64,000 nucleotides of DNA. Source: Microbacterium tenebrionis (GTDB lineage Bacteria > Actinomycetota > Actinomycetes > Actinomycetales > Microbacteriaceae). Numbering within the stretch: the first letter of the stretch is position 1; each line of letters starts with the position of its first letter. Position numbers and translations under genes: made by a program. Below the pieces are notes generated by a model that was not told where the DNA came from, made no database searches, and was given only the letters and a program-made list of their open reading frames with translations. Below are positions 1 through 9,199 of this stretch, one piece after another. The DNA lies in contig NZ_CAHJXQ010000011.1 of assembly GCF_903645325.1 (NCBI RefSeq), positions 1 to 64,000 of the forward strand, in the 5' to 3' direction.

Positions 1-1758
1 CGGCACGAGCGAGGTCGCGACCGAGACCATCTGACGCGGCGACACGTCCATGTAGCCGATCTCGGCGGGTTCGAACATGTCGACCTCGCCGCTGCCGCCC
101 TTCGGGCGCGCAAGCACGTGGCTGTCGACGAAGCGCTTCTTCTCGTCGAGCGGCGCGTTGGCCTGCGCGATGTTGAAGTCGTTCTCCTCGGCGGCGGTCA
201 GGTAGTCGATGTCATCGGTGACGACGCCGTCGACGACGCGACGGTACGGGGTCTCAATGAAGCCGAACGAGTTGATGCGCGCGAACGTCGCGAGCGAGCC
301 GATCAGACCGATGTTCGGGCCTTCAGGCGTCTCGATGGGGCACATGCGGCCGTAGTGCGACGGGTGGACGTCGCGGACCTCGACGCCGGCGCGGTCGCGG
401 GAGAGACCACCGGGGCCGAGGGCCGAGAGGCGGCGCTTGTGGGTCAGGCCCGCGAGCGGGTTGTTCTGATCCATGAACTGCGACAGCTGCGAGGTTCCGA
501 AGAACTCCTTGATCGCGGCGACGACGGGGCGCACGTTGATCAGGGTCTGCGGCGTGATGGCCTCGATGTCCTGCGTGGTCATGCGCTCGCGGACGACGCG
601 CTCCATGCGGGACAGACCCGTGCGGACCTGGTTCTGGATGAGCTCGCCGACGGCGCGGATGCGACGGTTGCCGAAGTTGTCGATGTCGTCGGTCGCGATG
701 CGGATCTCGGCCTTCTTGCCGCTGCGGAGACCCTCGAAGGTCTCGTCGCCGCGGTGCAGGCGCACCAGGTACTTGATGGTCGCCACGATGTCCTCGACGG
801 TGAGCACCGAGGAGTCCAGCGGCTGGTTCAGGCCCAGCTTCTGGTTGATCTTGTAGCGGCCGACCTTGGCGAGGTCGTAGCGCTTGGCGTTGAAGTAGAA
901 GTTGTCCAGCAGCGCGCGGGCGGCCTCGGCGGCGACCTGCTCGCCCGGACGGAGCTTGCGGTAGATGTCGCGAAGCGCGTCTTCCTTGGTGAGGATGGTG
1001 TCCTTGGCCAGGGTCTCCTCGATGGAGGGGAAGCCGGCGAACTCGGCGAGGATCTCCTCGCTGGTCATGCCGAGCGCCTTGAGGAACACGGTGACGGACT
1101 GCTTGCGCTTGCGGTCGATGCGCACACCGACCTGGTCGCGCTTGTCGATCTCGAACTCGAGCCATGCACCGCGGCTGGGGATGACGCGGGCCGAGACGAT
1201 GTCCTTGTCGGACGTCTTGTCGGGGGTCTTGTCGAAGTAGACGCCGGGCGAGCGGACGAGCTGCGAGACGACGACGCGCTCGGTGCCGTTGATGATGAAC
1301 GTGCCCTTGCTGGTCTGCAGCGGGAAGTCGCCCATGAAGACGGTCTGCGTCTTGATCTCACCGGTCTGGTGGTTCATGAACTCGGCCTCGACGTACAGCG
1401 GGGCGGCGTAGGTCTTGCCGCGCTCCTTGCACTCGTCGATCGAGTACTTCTCGGGCTCGAGGTACGGGTTCGTGAAGCTCAGCTGCATCGTCTCGCTGAG
1501 GTCTTCGATCGGAGAGATCTCCTCGAAGATCTCCTCCAGACCGCTGAACTCGTTGAGGTCCTTGCGACCGGCCTTCTTGCCCTCGGCGACACGCGCCTTC
1601 CACGTGTCGTTGCCGACGAGCCAATCGAAGGACTCGGTCTGCAGCGCGAGAAGGTCGGGGACCGTCAGCGTGTCGGAGATCTTGGCGAACGAGAGGCGGG
1701 ATGCTCCGCGTCCGTTCTTGTTGGTGGTGGATGTGGATGCGTTGCGAGCAGCAGCCAA
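1..1758 (-). CDS. rpoB: DNA-directed RNA polymerase subunit beta, N-terminal part (runs off window)
   Basis: The beta subunit of RNA polymerase forms the catalytic cleft with beta prime; 586 codons lie in the window and the C-terminal part continues beyond base 1. The start is TTG at 1758, chosen because GGAGGT (1771-1766) sits 7 nt upstream and the first residues read MAAARNAS. The rifampicin region is at about residues 421-456 ([13 protein letters not shown], then [13 protein letters not shown]). The residues usually mutated in resistance (E. coli Q513, D516, H526, R529, S531) are all in the sensitive form. Downstream [17 protein letters not shown] is the usual invariant stretch. The long open frames on the opposite strand are shadows. 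Confidence 0.98.
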   Translation of the reverse strand, partial: MAAARNASTSTTNKNGRGASRLSFAKISDTLTVPDLLALQTESFDWLVGNDTWKARVAEGKKAGRKDLNEFSGLEEIFEEISPIEDLSETMQLSFTNPYLEPEKYSIDECKERGKTYAAPLYVEAEFMNHQTGEIKTQTVFMGDFPLQTSKGTFIINGTERVVVSQLVRSPGVYFDKTPDKTSDKDIVSARVIPSRGAWLEFEIDKRDQVGVRIDRKRKQSVTVFLKALGMTSEEILAEFAGFPSIEETLAKDTILTKEDALRDIYRKLRPGEQVAAEAARALLDNFYFNAKRYDLAKVGRYKINQKLGLNQPLDSSVLTVEDIVATIKYLVRLHRGDETFEGLRSGKKAEIRIATDDIDNFGNRRIRAVGELIQNQVRTGLSRMERVVRERMTTQDIEAITPQTLINVRPVVAAIKEFFGTSQLSQFMDQNNPLAGLTHKRRLSALGPGGLSRDRAGVEVRDVHPSHYGRMCPIETPEGPNIGLIGSLATFARINSFGFIETPYRRVVDGVVTDDIDYLTAAEENDFNIAQANAPLDEKKRFVDSHVLARPKGGSGEVDMFEPAEIGYMDVSPRQMVSVATSLVP

Positions 1759-1884
1759 GGGAATAACCTCCGTGAGCCCCGCAGGGCTTCTCGATTCCTT
1801 TGTCGTCAGGTGGAGTGCGCGCTCACGGTCTCAACTTCTGCCGACCACCATATGAGGGCAGGGAGAACGGAGGCGCAAAGAACA

Positions 1885-1913
1885 ACTATACGTCGGATTT
1901 CACGACATGGCAA
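1885..1913 (-). promoter_or_regulatory. rpoB promoter
   Basis: On the minus strand TTGCCA (1913-1908), a 17-nt spacer and TATAGT (1890-1885) form a good sigma-70-type promoter. It would start transcription near 1878 and give an rpoB leader of about 120 nt. The rest of the 1759-1996 gap holds this leader and the promoter of the epimerase gene. Confidence 0.65.
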
Positions 1914-1922
1914 GCAGAATCC

Positions 1923-1951
1923 TTGACCAATTCGGGATGCTGCGGTAAAAG
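1923..1951 (+). promoter_or_regulatory. possible promoter of the epimerase gene
   Basis: TTGACC (1923-1928), a 17-nt spacer and TAAAAG (1946-1951) lie upstream of the epimerase gene, back to back with the rpoB promoter. The -10 is imperfect, so the assignment is tentative. Confidence 0.35.
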
Positions 1952-1996
1952 CCCCAGCCCTCGTGTTAGCGTCGACCAACCGCGGAGGTGATCGCC

Positions 1997-2893
1997 ATGA
2001 GAATTCTGCTCGTCGGAGCATCCGGACTCATCGGGACCGAGGTCACCCGCCGGGCGGCCGGAGCCCACGACGTGCGTCGCCTGGTGCGTCGCGTACCGCG
2101 TTCAGACAGCGAGTACCGCTGGGATCCGGCCTCCGGAGTGCTCCCGCCGGAGGCGCTCGAATGGGCGGACGCCGTGATCAGCCTGTCCGGCGCAAGCCTG
2201 TCTCGCCTGCCCTGGACGAGCAGATACCGCGCCGAGATCAGACGCAGCCGCGTGCAGACCACGGAGGCGATCGCGCGGGGCATCGCCGCCGCCGCGTCCC
2301 CGCCCGCAGCCTGGGTGTCGGCCTCCGCTGTGGGTTTCTACGGCAACCGGCCCGCGGAGATCCTCACGGAGGAGTCCGCGGGCGGCACGGGCTTTCTCGC
2401 CGATGTCGTCAGCGAGTGGGAAGCGGCCACGGACGCTGCACGTCCGCACACCCGCGTCGTCAACGCGCGCACCGGGCTCGTGCTCGCTGGAGCCCTGCGC
2501 CCTCTGCTCATCACGACGCGGCTCGGTCTGGGCGCTCAGGTCGGCGATGGCCGTCAGCACTGGCCGTGGATCGGACTGGACGACGAGGCCCGCGCTCTCC
2601 TGCACCTGGCGACCGACTCCGCGACGAGCGGACCTGTGAACCTCGTGGCTCCGACCCGGTCCACCGCCCGTGATGTCAGCCGTGCCCTCGCCCGGGGGAT
2701 GCACCGGCCCCATCTGTTCGTCTTGCCGCGCGTCGTTCTGCGGGCAGCACTCGGCCGGGCAGCGGACGAGCTCCTCCTCGCCGACCAGGCGGTGGAACCG
2801 CGGGTCCTGCTGACGGACGGCTTCACCTTCGAGCAGCCGACCATCGACGAAGGCGTCCGAGCCCTGTTGAGCGCCCGTCGCGCCGAAGCCTGA
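1997..2893 (+). CDS. TIGR01777-type NAD(P)-binding epimerase/reductase
   Basis: A 298-residue Rossmann protein of the extended/atypical SDR type (TIGR01777, SDR39U1-like). The glycine motif GASGLIG is at residues 7-13, followed by SASAVGFYG carrying the Tyr and WPWIGLDDEA, both typical of the family; a DUF1731-like C-terminus closes it. ATG 1997 is preferred over the in-frame GTG 1988 because GGAGGTG (1984-1990) is its ribosome binding site and overlaps the GTG. The substrate is unknown for the family. It stands alone, convergent with the GH3 gene 15 nt downstream. Confidence 0.85.
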   Translation: MRILLVGASGLIGTEVTRRAAGAHDVRRLVRRVPRSDSEYRWDPASGVLPPEALEWADAVISLSGASLSRLPWTSRYRAEIRRSRVQTTEAIARGIAAAASPPAAWVSASAVGFYGNRPAEILTEESAGGTGFLADVVSEWEAATDAARPHTRVVNARTGLVLAGALRPLLITTRLGLGAQVGDGRQHWPWIGLDDEARALLHLATDSATSGPVNLVAPTRSTARDVSRALARGMHRPHLFVLPRVVLRAALGRAADELLLADQAVEPRVLLTDGFTFEQPTIDEGVRALLSARRAEA

Positions 2894-2908
2894 GGCCGCC
2901 CGCGGCTC

Positions 2909-4393
2909 TCAGCGCGCCAGGAGCAGGGCGCGAGCTGCCTCAGCGCCGAGACGGCTGGCCGCGCCGACCTCGATCGTGGGGACGGGCAGCGGATGCTGCG
3001 CGGCCAGGCCGACGTTGACGACCACGGTGTGCGGGTCGCGGGCAGCGGCGATCTCGACGAGCTCGCGCTGCTCGGCATTCACGTCGGGTCGGTCGATGAG
3101 CAGCACCAGGCGTCCCTCGGCAGCCGTCGCGGCATCCAGAGCGGCGCGCCGCTCGTCGTCCGAGGCACGGGCGACGTCGAGCCGCACGCGGAATCCGTCG
3201 CCGGCAAGTGCCTCGGCGACGTAAGCGGCGGCGCTGTCGACCGCGAGCGAGGAGCGGCGACGGGCGTCGACGACGGCGAGGGCGGATGCCACGGCCTCCG
3301 CGCCTGCGACGGCCAGGTCGCCCGTGACGCGCAGGGCGGCCCGGACGATCGAGGCGCCATCGAACGCCGGCGCCTCGGCAGGCGTCGCCTCTGCGAGCTG
3401 CGCGGCGAGCGCGCGAACGCGGTCACGGGCCTGCTCGACCCGTTCGCGGGCGAGCGTTCCGTCGCGCAGCGCCGCGACGACCGCGTCGCGGGCTGCGAGA
3501 TAGTCCTGCTCGTCCTGATCGGATGCCGCGGCATCCCCGGGGTTGGTCGGATTGCCGATGCACAGCAGATCGGCGCCCGCGGCGAGCGCCTGCACCGCCC
3601 CCCCGCCGATGCCGACGGACTCGCGGATCGCTGCCATGTCGAGCGCATCGGTGATGATGACGCCGTCGAAGCCCATCTCGCGCAGCCGCCCCAGGACCGC
3701 AGGGTTCAGCGTCGCCGGCTGCCGACCCCACGCGGGGACGACGATGTGCGCGGTCATGATCGTGCGGACACCGGCGGCGATCGCAGCCCGGAACGGCTCG
3801 AGATGCACGTCCTCGACCTCGGACGGGTCGAGGGTGATCACGGGCAGCGCATGGTGCGAGTCGAGGTGGGTGTCGCCGTGGCCGGGGAAGTGCTTGACGC
3901 ACGCGGCTGCGCCGCCGGCCTGCACTCCCCGCACGGCGGCGGCGACATGGCGCGAGACGAGCGCGGCATCTGAGCCGAAGGAACGGACGCCGATGACAGG
4001 ATTGCGCGGATCGGTGTTGACGTCGGCGACAGGGCCGAGTACGACGTCGACACCGGCGGCACGGGCACGCCGGGCCAGCTCGCGGCCCGTCGCCTCGGTG
4101 GCATCCGGATCGTCGAGGGCGCCGAGCTGCGCTGCCCCCGGAAGCGTCGAGCCGGTCGCGACCTCGAGACGGGTGACGCTGCCGCCCTCTTCGTCGATGC
4201 CGATCAGCGCGTGCGGGTTCGCGTCGTGGATCGCCGAGCTCAGCGACGCGATGTCGCCGGCGACGTTCTGACCGAAGTACACGACGCCTGCGAGGTCGTC
4301 CTCGAGTGCCGCGTGCAGCCAGGCCGGAACCGTCGTGCCGAAGAACCCCGGCCACAGGACGCTGTTCGCGAGGCGGGTGAGGTCGTCCGTCAT
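2909..4393 (-). CDS. glycoside hydrolase family 3 protein, beta-N-acetylhexosaminidase-like
   Basis: A 494-residue GH3 enzyme. The NagZ-type signature KHFPGHGDTHLDSHHALP is present, with the His used as acid/base in NagZ enzymes, and ITDALDM carries the catalytic Asp nucleophile. An ABA-type C-terminal region follows (residues about 360-494). No signal peptide is visible, so it probably acts in the cytosol on imported sugars. Its ATG overlaps the TGA of the upstream permease (ATGA, 4393-4390), making it the last gene of the sugar ABC operon. GlcNAc or muropeptide-derived substrates are an inference from family and context. Confidence 0.85.
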   Translation of the reverse strand: MTDDLTRLANSVLWPGFFGTTVPAWLHAALEDDLAGVVYFGQNVAGDIASLSSAIHDANPHALIGIDEEGGSVTRLEVATGSTLPGAAQLGALDDPDATEATGRELARRARAAGVDVVLGPVADVNTDPRNPVIGVRSFGSDAALVSRHVAAAVRGVQAGGAAACVKHFPGHGDTHLDSHHALPVITLDPSEVEDVHLEPFRAAIAAGVRTIMTAHIVVPAWGRQPATLNPAVLGRLREMGFDGVIITDALDMAAIRESVGIGGGAVQALAAGADLLCIGNPTNPGDAAASDQDEQDYLAARDAVVAALRDGTLARERVEQARDRVRALAAQLAEATPAEAPAFDGASIVRAALRVTGDLAVAGAEAVASALAVVDARRRSSLAVDSAAAYVAEALAGDGFRVRLDVARASDDERRAALDAATAAEGRLVLLIDRPDVNAEQRELVEIAAARDPHTVVVNVGLAAQHPLPVPTIEVGAASRLGAEAARALLLAR

Positions 4394-5223
4394 CCCTTCA
4401 CGGCCCCCGAGGTCATGCCGCTGGCGAGACGCCCCTGCACGATCACGAAGAAGATCATGACCGGGATGGTGATGATCGTGGACGCGGCCATGATGCTGCC
4501 CCAGTCATTGGAGTGCAGGCCGAAGAACGACTTCAGGCCGATCGCGACGGTGTACTGGTCCGTTGCACCGCCGAGCATCGTCATGGCGAAGATGAACTCG
4601 TTCCACGCGGTGATGAAGCTGAAGATGCTCGTCGCCACCAGGCCGGGCATGACCAGCGGCAGCAGCACGGAACGGAACATCCGCCACCAGCTCGCACCGT
4701 CGAGGTACGCGGCCTCCTCGAGCTCGACGGGGACGGCGGCGACGAAGCCGCGCAGCATCCAGATGCCGAACGCGAGCGAGAGCGCGATGTAGACGATCAT
4801 CAGACCGATGATGCTGTTGAGCAGACCCAGGCTCTTCACCTGCAGGAACAGCGGGATCACGAGCGCCTCGAGCGGCACCATCTGCACCACGAGGATCATC
4901 ATGAGGATCATGGTGCGGAACCGGAACTTGAACCGCGCGACGGCGACCGCGGCGAGCAGGCACACCAGGGCGCTGACGAGCACGGTGACCAGCGCCACGA
5001 TGGCGGAGTTGCGCAGGTACGTCCCGAACCCGCCCTCGTTGAACACGAACGCGAAGTGATCGAGGGTGAACGCCTCGGGAATGAACGAGCGCCCGCCGCT
5101 GGAGGCGTTCGCGTCGAAGGCGCTGGAGACCATCCAGTACGCGGGGAACAGCGTGAACGCGAGCACGACGACGACGCCGACGCCGACGCCGACGCGCGAG
5201 AGGACGGACTTCTTGGGGTTCAC
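4390..5223 (-). CDS. carbohydrate ABC transporter permease (MalG-type)
   Basis: A 277-residue inner-membrane permease of the CUT1 class with about six hydrophobic segments. The EAA loop that docks on the ATPase is visible as ELEEAAYLDGASWWRMF followed by the LPL stretch. The start is GTG 5223, which overlaps the TGA of the partner permease (GTGA, 5223-5220) and has AGGAGG just upstream. Its stop overlaps the ATG of the GH3 gene. No ATPase is encoded in the operon, so it probably uses a shared MsiK-type ATPase elsewhere, as is common in actinobacteria. Confidence 0.92.
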   Translation of the reverse strand: MNPKKSVLSRVGVGVGVVVVLAFTLFPAYWMVSSAFDANASSGGRSFIPEAFTLDHFAFVFNEGGFGTYLRNSAIVALVTVLVSALVCLLAAVAVARFKFRFRTMILMMILVVQMVPLEALVIPLFLQVKSLGLLNSIIGLMIVYIALSLAFGIWMLRGFVAAVPVELEEAAYLDGASWWRMFRSVLLPLVMPGLVATSIFSFITAWNEFIFAMTMLGGATDQYTVAIGLKSFFGLHSNDWGSIMAASTIITIPVMIFFVIVQGRLASGMTSGAVKG

Positions 5224-6203
5224 AGTTCGTCCTCCTTCATGAGCGAGCGGATGTACACGATCGTGATGCCGATCAGCACGAGGGTGAGCAGCACCGCGAG
5301 CGCGGCGCCGAAGCCGTAGCGGTTCTGACCGAACGATTCGACGTACGACCAGACGCCGAGATTGAGCACCGACCGGTTCGAGCCGGATCCGCCCGGCATC
5401 AGGTAGACCTGCGCGAAGACCTTGAAGTCCCAGATGGTCGAAAGGATGATCACGACCGAGAAGACGGGGCGCAGGGTCGGGAAGACGATCTGCCAGAAAC
5501 GGCGCCAGGCGCCGGCGCCGTCCATCGCGGCGGCCTCGAGCATCTCCTTCGAGACGCCGAGAAGGCCCGCGAGCACGGTGATCGCGACGAACGGGAAGCC
5601 GTGGTGGACGACGTTGAGGAGCACGATCGCGTAGAACGACCACTGGTTCGTGAACCAGTTGACGGGCCCGTCGATGAGGCCGAGACCCAGGAGCATGTCG
5701 TTGAAGATGCCCCGGTCGGCGTCGAAGATGAAGGTCCACACGTACGTGCCGGTGACCGCGGGCATCGCCCAGGCGATCATGATGCAGCTGGCGACGATCA
5801 GCCGCCAGGTCTTGCCGAGGCGCTGCAGGAGCAGCGCCACGAGCGTGCCGACGGCGACCGTGGTGAACACGGCGACGGCTGCGAAGCCGACCGTGTTGGG
5901 AAGGACGACGGTCCAGAGGGTCTCGTCGGTCAGCGCCTCGATGTAGTTGCCGAAGCCGATCCAGTTGTTCTCGCCGGTGTTGATCTCGCGCAGACCGTAG
6001 TCCTGCAGCGAGTAGATGAACACCTGCACGAGCGGCCAGAGCATGAGCCCGGCCAGGATGATGAGTCCCGGCGCGAGGAGCAGCCACGGCCGGCTCTTCG
6101 CGAGCAGGGTGAACCGATTGGATCGGCGGCCACCGGGCACGGAGGCGGGGGTGTTGTTCCCCGCCTCCGTGGGTGTCGGCAGCGGGGCGTGCACCGTCGA
6201 CAT
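5220..6203 (-). CDS. carbohydrate ABC transporter permease (MalF-type)
   Basis: A 327-residue membrane protein. It has a Pro/Gly-rich cytosolic N-terminus (residues about 1-35) and six predicted membrane segments. The EAA loop reads EMLEAAAMDGAGAWRRFW near residue 215. It should form the heterodimeric channel with the downstream MalG-type permease. ATG 6203 is taken as the start; an in-frame TTG sits just before it at 6206. The gene follows the binding-protein gene after 42 nt and shares a 4-nt overlap with the next permease. Confidence 0.92.
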   Translation of the reverse strand: MSTVHAPLPTPTEAGNNTPASVPGGRRSNRFTLLAKSRPWLLLAPGLIILAGLMLWPLVQVFIYSLQDYGLREINTGENNWIGFGNYIEALTDETLWTVVLPNTVGFAAVAVFTTVAVGTLVALLLQRLGKTWRLIVASCIMIAWAMPAVTGTYVWTFIFDADRGIFNDMLLGLGLIDGPVNWFTNQWSFYAIVLLNVVHHGFPFVAITVLAGLLGVSKEMLEAAAMDGAGAWRRFWQIVFPTLRPVFSVVIILSTIWDFKVFAQVYLMPGGSGSNRSVLNLGVWSYVESFGQNRYGFGAALAVLLTLVLIGITIVYIRSLMKEDEL

Positions 6204-6245
6204 CAAGAGATACTGCCTAACTTGTCGAAGCTGGAGCTACCAGTC

Positions 6246-7538
6246 TCACTGATTGAGCAGCTCGGTCATCTCGGCCGCGGCATCCTTCGTCGCGGTGGCG
6301 ACGTCCTTCTGCCCGCTGAGGATCGACTGCATCATGGCGTTGGTCGTCTTCTTCGCCTGGACGGCGCCGAAGTTCGGGGTGACGGGCACTGAAGCGCCGC
6401 CGTCGACCATCTGCTGAGCGAACGGCGCGACCAGCGGGTCGGTCGAGGCCAGCGCCTCTTCCATCGCCGAGGCGACACCCGGGAAGTAACCGGTCTGCGA
6501 AGCCCACTTCTCGGCGAACTCGCCCGTGGTCATCATCTTGGTGAACTCCCACGCGAGGTCGGCGTTCTTCGTCGTGTTGAAGATCGACAGGTGCGAGCCG
6601 CCGAGCACGGAAGGAGCGATGCCGCCGTCCTTGCCGGGGATGACGGCTGCGCCGATCTTGCCCTCGAGGTCGGGGTTCGCCTCGACGAGCGAGTCGGGGG
6701 TCCACGAGCCCGAGAGCATCATGGCGACGTTGCCCTGCGAGAACGCGTCACTGAGGTCGGTCTCCTTCCAGGTGGTCGCACCCGCGGAAGAGAAGCCGTG
6801 CTCGGTGGCGAGGTCGGTGTAGAACTGGATGCCCTCCTGTGACTCGGCGCTGTCGAGCTCGCTCGTCCAGGTGTCGCCGTCGAGCGTGGCGATCTCGCCA
6901 CCGGCTCCCCAGACCCAGGGGTACACCTGGAACTCGGCATCGCCCGGCACCGGGAAGGCCATCATCTCGGGGTGGGCCTTCTTGATGGCCTCTCCGGCGG
7001 TGACGATGTCATCCCACGTCTTCGGAGCCTCGAGACCGAGCTCCTCGAAGATGTCGGTGCGGTAGACGAGCGCACGCACACCGGCATACCACGGCATGCC
7101 GTAGAGCTCCTCGTCGTAGGTTCCAGCGACCTCGAGACCCTCGACGAGGTCGTCGCGCAGGCCGTCTTCACCGTCGACGTACTCGTCGATCGGCAGCAGC
7201 GCACCCGCGTCGGCGAACTCGGCGGTCCAGGTCGTCCCGGTCTCGGCGACATCGGGGGTCGTGCCACCGGCGATCGCGGTCACGAACCGGTCGTGCGCAT
7301 CGGCCCACTGGACCTCCTCGATCTCGACCTTGGCTCCGGTCTCCTCTTCGAAGGCCGCGGACACCTCGTCGTAGAACGCGGTCGCGTCGGGGTTGGTGCC
7401 CTTCATGATCCAGACGTTCAGGGTCTGCCCCTCGCCGTCCGTCCCACCGTCGCCCTCGCCGCCGCCTGCGGCGCAGCCGGCAAGGCCCAGCGAAGCCGTG
7501 ACGCCCAGCGCCACGATCGAAAGAACCCGCTTCTTCAT
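6246..7538 (-). CDS. sugar ABC transporter substrate-binding lipoprotein
   Basis: A 430-residue family 1 extracellular solute-binding protein. The N-terminus is a lipoprotein signal (MKKRVLS, hydrophobic stretch, then LAGC with Cys22), followed by a Gly/Asp-rich linker. It captures a sugar outside the membrane and delivers it to the two downstream permeases. ATG 7538 is chosen because GAGGAG lies a few bases upstream and the signal peptide starts exactly there. The substrate cannot be read from the sequence. The GH3 gene in the operon favours a GlcNAc-type or other glycoside ligand (inference). Confidence 0.93.
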   Translation of the reverse strand: MKKRVLSIVALGVTASLGLAGCAAGGGEGDGGTDGEGQTLNVWIMKGTNPDATAFYDEVSAAFEEETGAKVEIEEVQWADAHDRFVTAIAGGTTPDVAETGTTWTAEFADAGALLPIDEYVDGEDGLRDDLVEGLEVAGTYDEELYGMPWYAGVRALVYRTDIFEELGLEAPKTWDDIVTAGEAIKKAHPEMMAFPVPGDAEFQVYPWVWGAGGEIATLDGDTWTSELDSAESQEGIQFYTDLATEHGFSSAGATTWKETDLSDAFSQGNVAMMLSGSWTPDSLVEANPDLEGKIGAAVIPGKDGGIAPSVLGGSHLSIFNTTKNADLAWEFTKMMTTGEFAEKWASQTGYFPGVASAMEEALASTDPLVAPFAQQMVDGGASVPVTPNFGAVQAKKTTNAMMQSILSGQKDVATATKDAAAEMTELLNQ

Positions 7539-7600
7539 AAGCTGAATCTCCTCATTGAAAACTGCCCTCGGCCACGGCGGTCGCGGGCCGACTTGGAAAA

Positions 7601-7629
7601 AGTATTCACCACTAACAAACTCCCCGCAA
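7601..7629 (-). promoter_or_regulatory. promoter of the sugar ABC operon
   Basis: Minus-strand TTGCGG (7629-7624), 17 nt, then AATACT (7606-7601) about 60 nt ahead of the binding-protein start. No convincing repressor palindrome is visible beside it. Confidence 0.5.
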
Positions 7630-7698
7630 CCCGACTTCCCGATCGTCATCGACCTGTAACACGCCGGTCACGACGGCGCACCGAAGTAGGCTCGGCGC

Positions 7699-8559
7699 GT
7701 GGGACGCACACGCGCTCGGGACGCCGAGCATCCGATGGCACGCCTCGATCACGGCGGGATCGCCACCGTCGTCCCCTCGGAGTTCACGTCGGGCTTCGAG
7801 CTCATCGTCGACGGGACCCCGCAGTCGCACGTCGACCTCGCCGACCCCACGCACCTGCACTTCGAGTACATCGTCCGGATGGGCGCCGTCATCGATCAGC
7901 TGCCGGGCGGCCCGCTGACGGCCGTGCACCTGGGCGCCGGTGCGATGACGATCCCGCGCTACGTCGAGGCCACCCGCCCGGGATCGCGGCAGCAGGTGAT
8001 CGAGCTCGAGGCTCCGCTGGCGGCCCTCGTCCGCGAGCATCTGCCGCTGCCCAAGGGCGCATCCATCCGGATGCGGATCGGTGACGCCCGCGCGGGTGTG
8101 GGGAAGCTGCCCGGCGCTCTGACCGGCGCCTGCGATCTCGTCGTCTCCGACGTGTACTCGGGCGCGCAGACTCCGGCGCATCTGACGAGCGCGGAGTTCT
8201 ACCGCGAGCTGTCGTCACTGCTCGGCCCGGCGGGCGTCCTGCTCGTGAACGTCGCGGACGGACCCGGTCTCGCATTCGCCAGACGCCAGGTCGCCACGAT
8301 CGCGCACGTGCTGCCGGAGGTCGCCCTCCTCGCCGACACGCAGGTGCTCAAGGGCCGCCGGTTCGGCAACCTCGTGATCGCGGCGTCCGCCGCTCCCCTG
8401 CCGACCGACTGGCTGCCGCGGATGCTGGCGGCCGGTCCCCATCCGGCGAAGATCGCGCAGGGCGCGGAGGTGCGGGCGTTCGCGCAGGATGCCCGGATCG
8501 TCACGGATGCGGATGCCGTGGCATCCCCGAAGCCCGACGCATCGATCTTCCTGCGCTGA
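7699..8559 (+). CDS. spermidine synthase-like SAM-fold protein
   Basis: A 286-residue protein with the Rossmann-like core of spermidine synthases and methyltransferases. AVHLGAGAMTIPRY is the SAM-binding glycine loop, VIELEA the acidic strand end, and VVSDVYSGAQTPAHL the segment matching the catalytic DxYxG region of spermidine synthases. It lacks the N-terminal tetramerisation part of true SpeE, and similar actinobacterial proteins have no proven reaction. GTG 7699 is supported by TAGGCT (7687-7692) six bases upstream, indicating a leaderless mRNA. An in-frame ATG at 7735 is the alternative start. Confidence 0.75.
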   Translation: MGRTRARDAEHPMARLDHGGIATVVPSEFTSGFELIVDGTPQSHVDLADPTHLHFEYIVRMGAVIDQLPGGPLTAVHLGAGAMTIPRYVEATRPGSRQQVIELEAPLAALVREHLPLPKGASIRMRIGDARAGVGKLPGALTGACDLVVSDVYSGAQTPAHLTSAEFYRELSSLLGPAGVLLVNVADGPGLAFARRQVATIAHVLPEVALLADTQVLKGRRFGNLVIAASAAPLPTDWLPRMLAAGPHPAKIAQGAEVRAFAQDARIVTDADAVASPKPDASIFLR

Positions 8560-8637
8560 AAACGGCATCCGGGGCGCGCCGACCCCGACTCCCGCGAACT
8601 CGGATGCAGACTGAGGATGCTGCGAGAGGAGAGCACG

Positions 8638-9165
8638 TTGGGTTACATCAAGGGTTACGACTCCGAGACTCTTCGCGAGCAGGTGGACCAGGCCGAGTGC
8701 GCCGCTCGGCTCGCCGAGATCGAGGAGCAGCGGAGCCTCCCGGCCATGCTCGAGCGGGTCTGGCTGCTGAAGGTGCTGGACCGGCTGGACGAGGCGCTGT
8801 CGCTGTCGGACGAATCGGTGCGCGTGGCGCGGATGGCAGGCACCCGCAAGGACGTGCTGCGCTCCCGCGTGCTGCACGCGACGATCCTGCAGTACCGCGG
8901 CGCGCACGCCGCCGCAGAGCAGGAGCTCACGACCTGCGCCGCCGAAGCCGAGGGCCAGCGCTGGGCGGGGATCGCCGCGTTCGCGCACCAGAACCACGGA
9001 CGCAACGCCTACGAGGCCGGCGACTTCGAGCAGGCGCGCGAGAGCTTCAAGCAGGCGCTGTTCCTGCGACGCGAGGCCGGCGCGTCCGACGAGGAGCTGG
9101 GGAGCGTGCTGCTGTCGATCGAGGCCGCCGAGCGCCGCCGCAGCGGCGAGCTCGTCGCCGGCTGA
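8638..9165 (+). CDS. TPR-repeat protein of unknown role
   Basis: About 175 residues, mostly amphipathic helices in tetratricopeptide-like pairs. The clearest repeat is NAYEAGDFEQARESFKQALF, with others at LDEALSLSDESVRVARM and AAAEQELTTCAAEA. No enzymatic domain, signal or membrane segment is visible, so a protein-binding scaffold is all that can be said. TTG 8638 is preferred because AGAGGAG sits directly upstream; an in-frame ATG at 8617 is the alternative. It lies between the spermidine synthase-like gene and the SprT-like gene on the same strand. Confidence 0.7.
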   Translation: MGYIKGYDSETLREQVDQAECAARLAEIEEQRSLPAMLERVWLLKVLDRLDEALSLSDESVRVARMAGTRKDVLRSRVLHATILQYRGAHAAAEQELTTCAAEAEGQRWAGIAAFAHQNHGRNAYEAGDFEQARESFKQALFLRREAGASDEELGSVLLSIEAAERRRSGELVAG

Positions 9166-9199
9166 GCCCGATGTCCGGGGCCTCATCTAGCCTGGATGC

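Noticed and set aside
437..510. Possible rifampicin-resistance changes in rpoB
   Set aside because: The cluster I region has the sensitive residue at every major resistance position I could read.
118..1926. 602-codon open frame on the plus strand opposite rpoB
   Set aside because: Its product is a low-complexity Val/Leu/Asp/Gly-rich shadow of rpoB with no domain, promoter or ribosome binding site.
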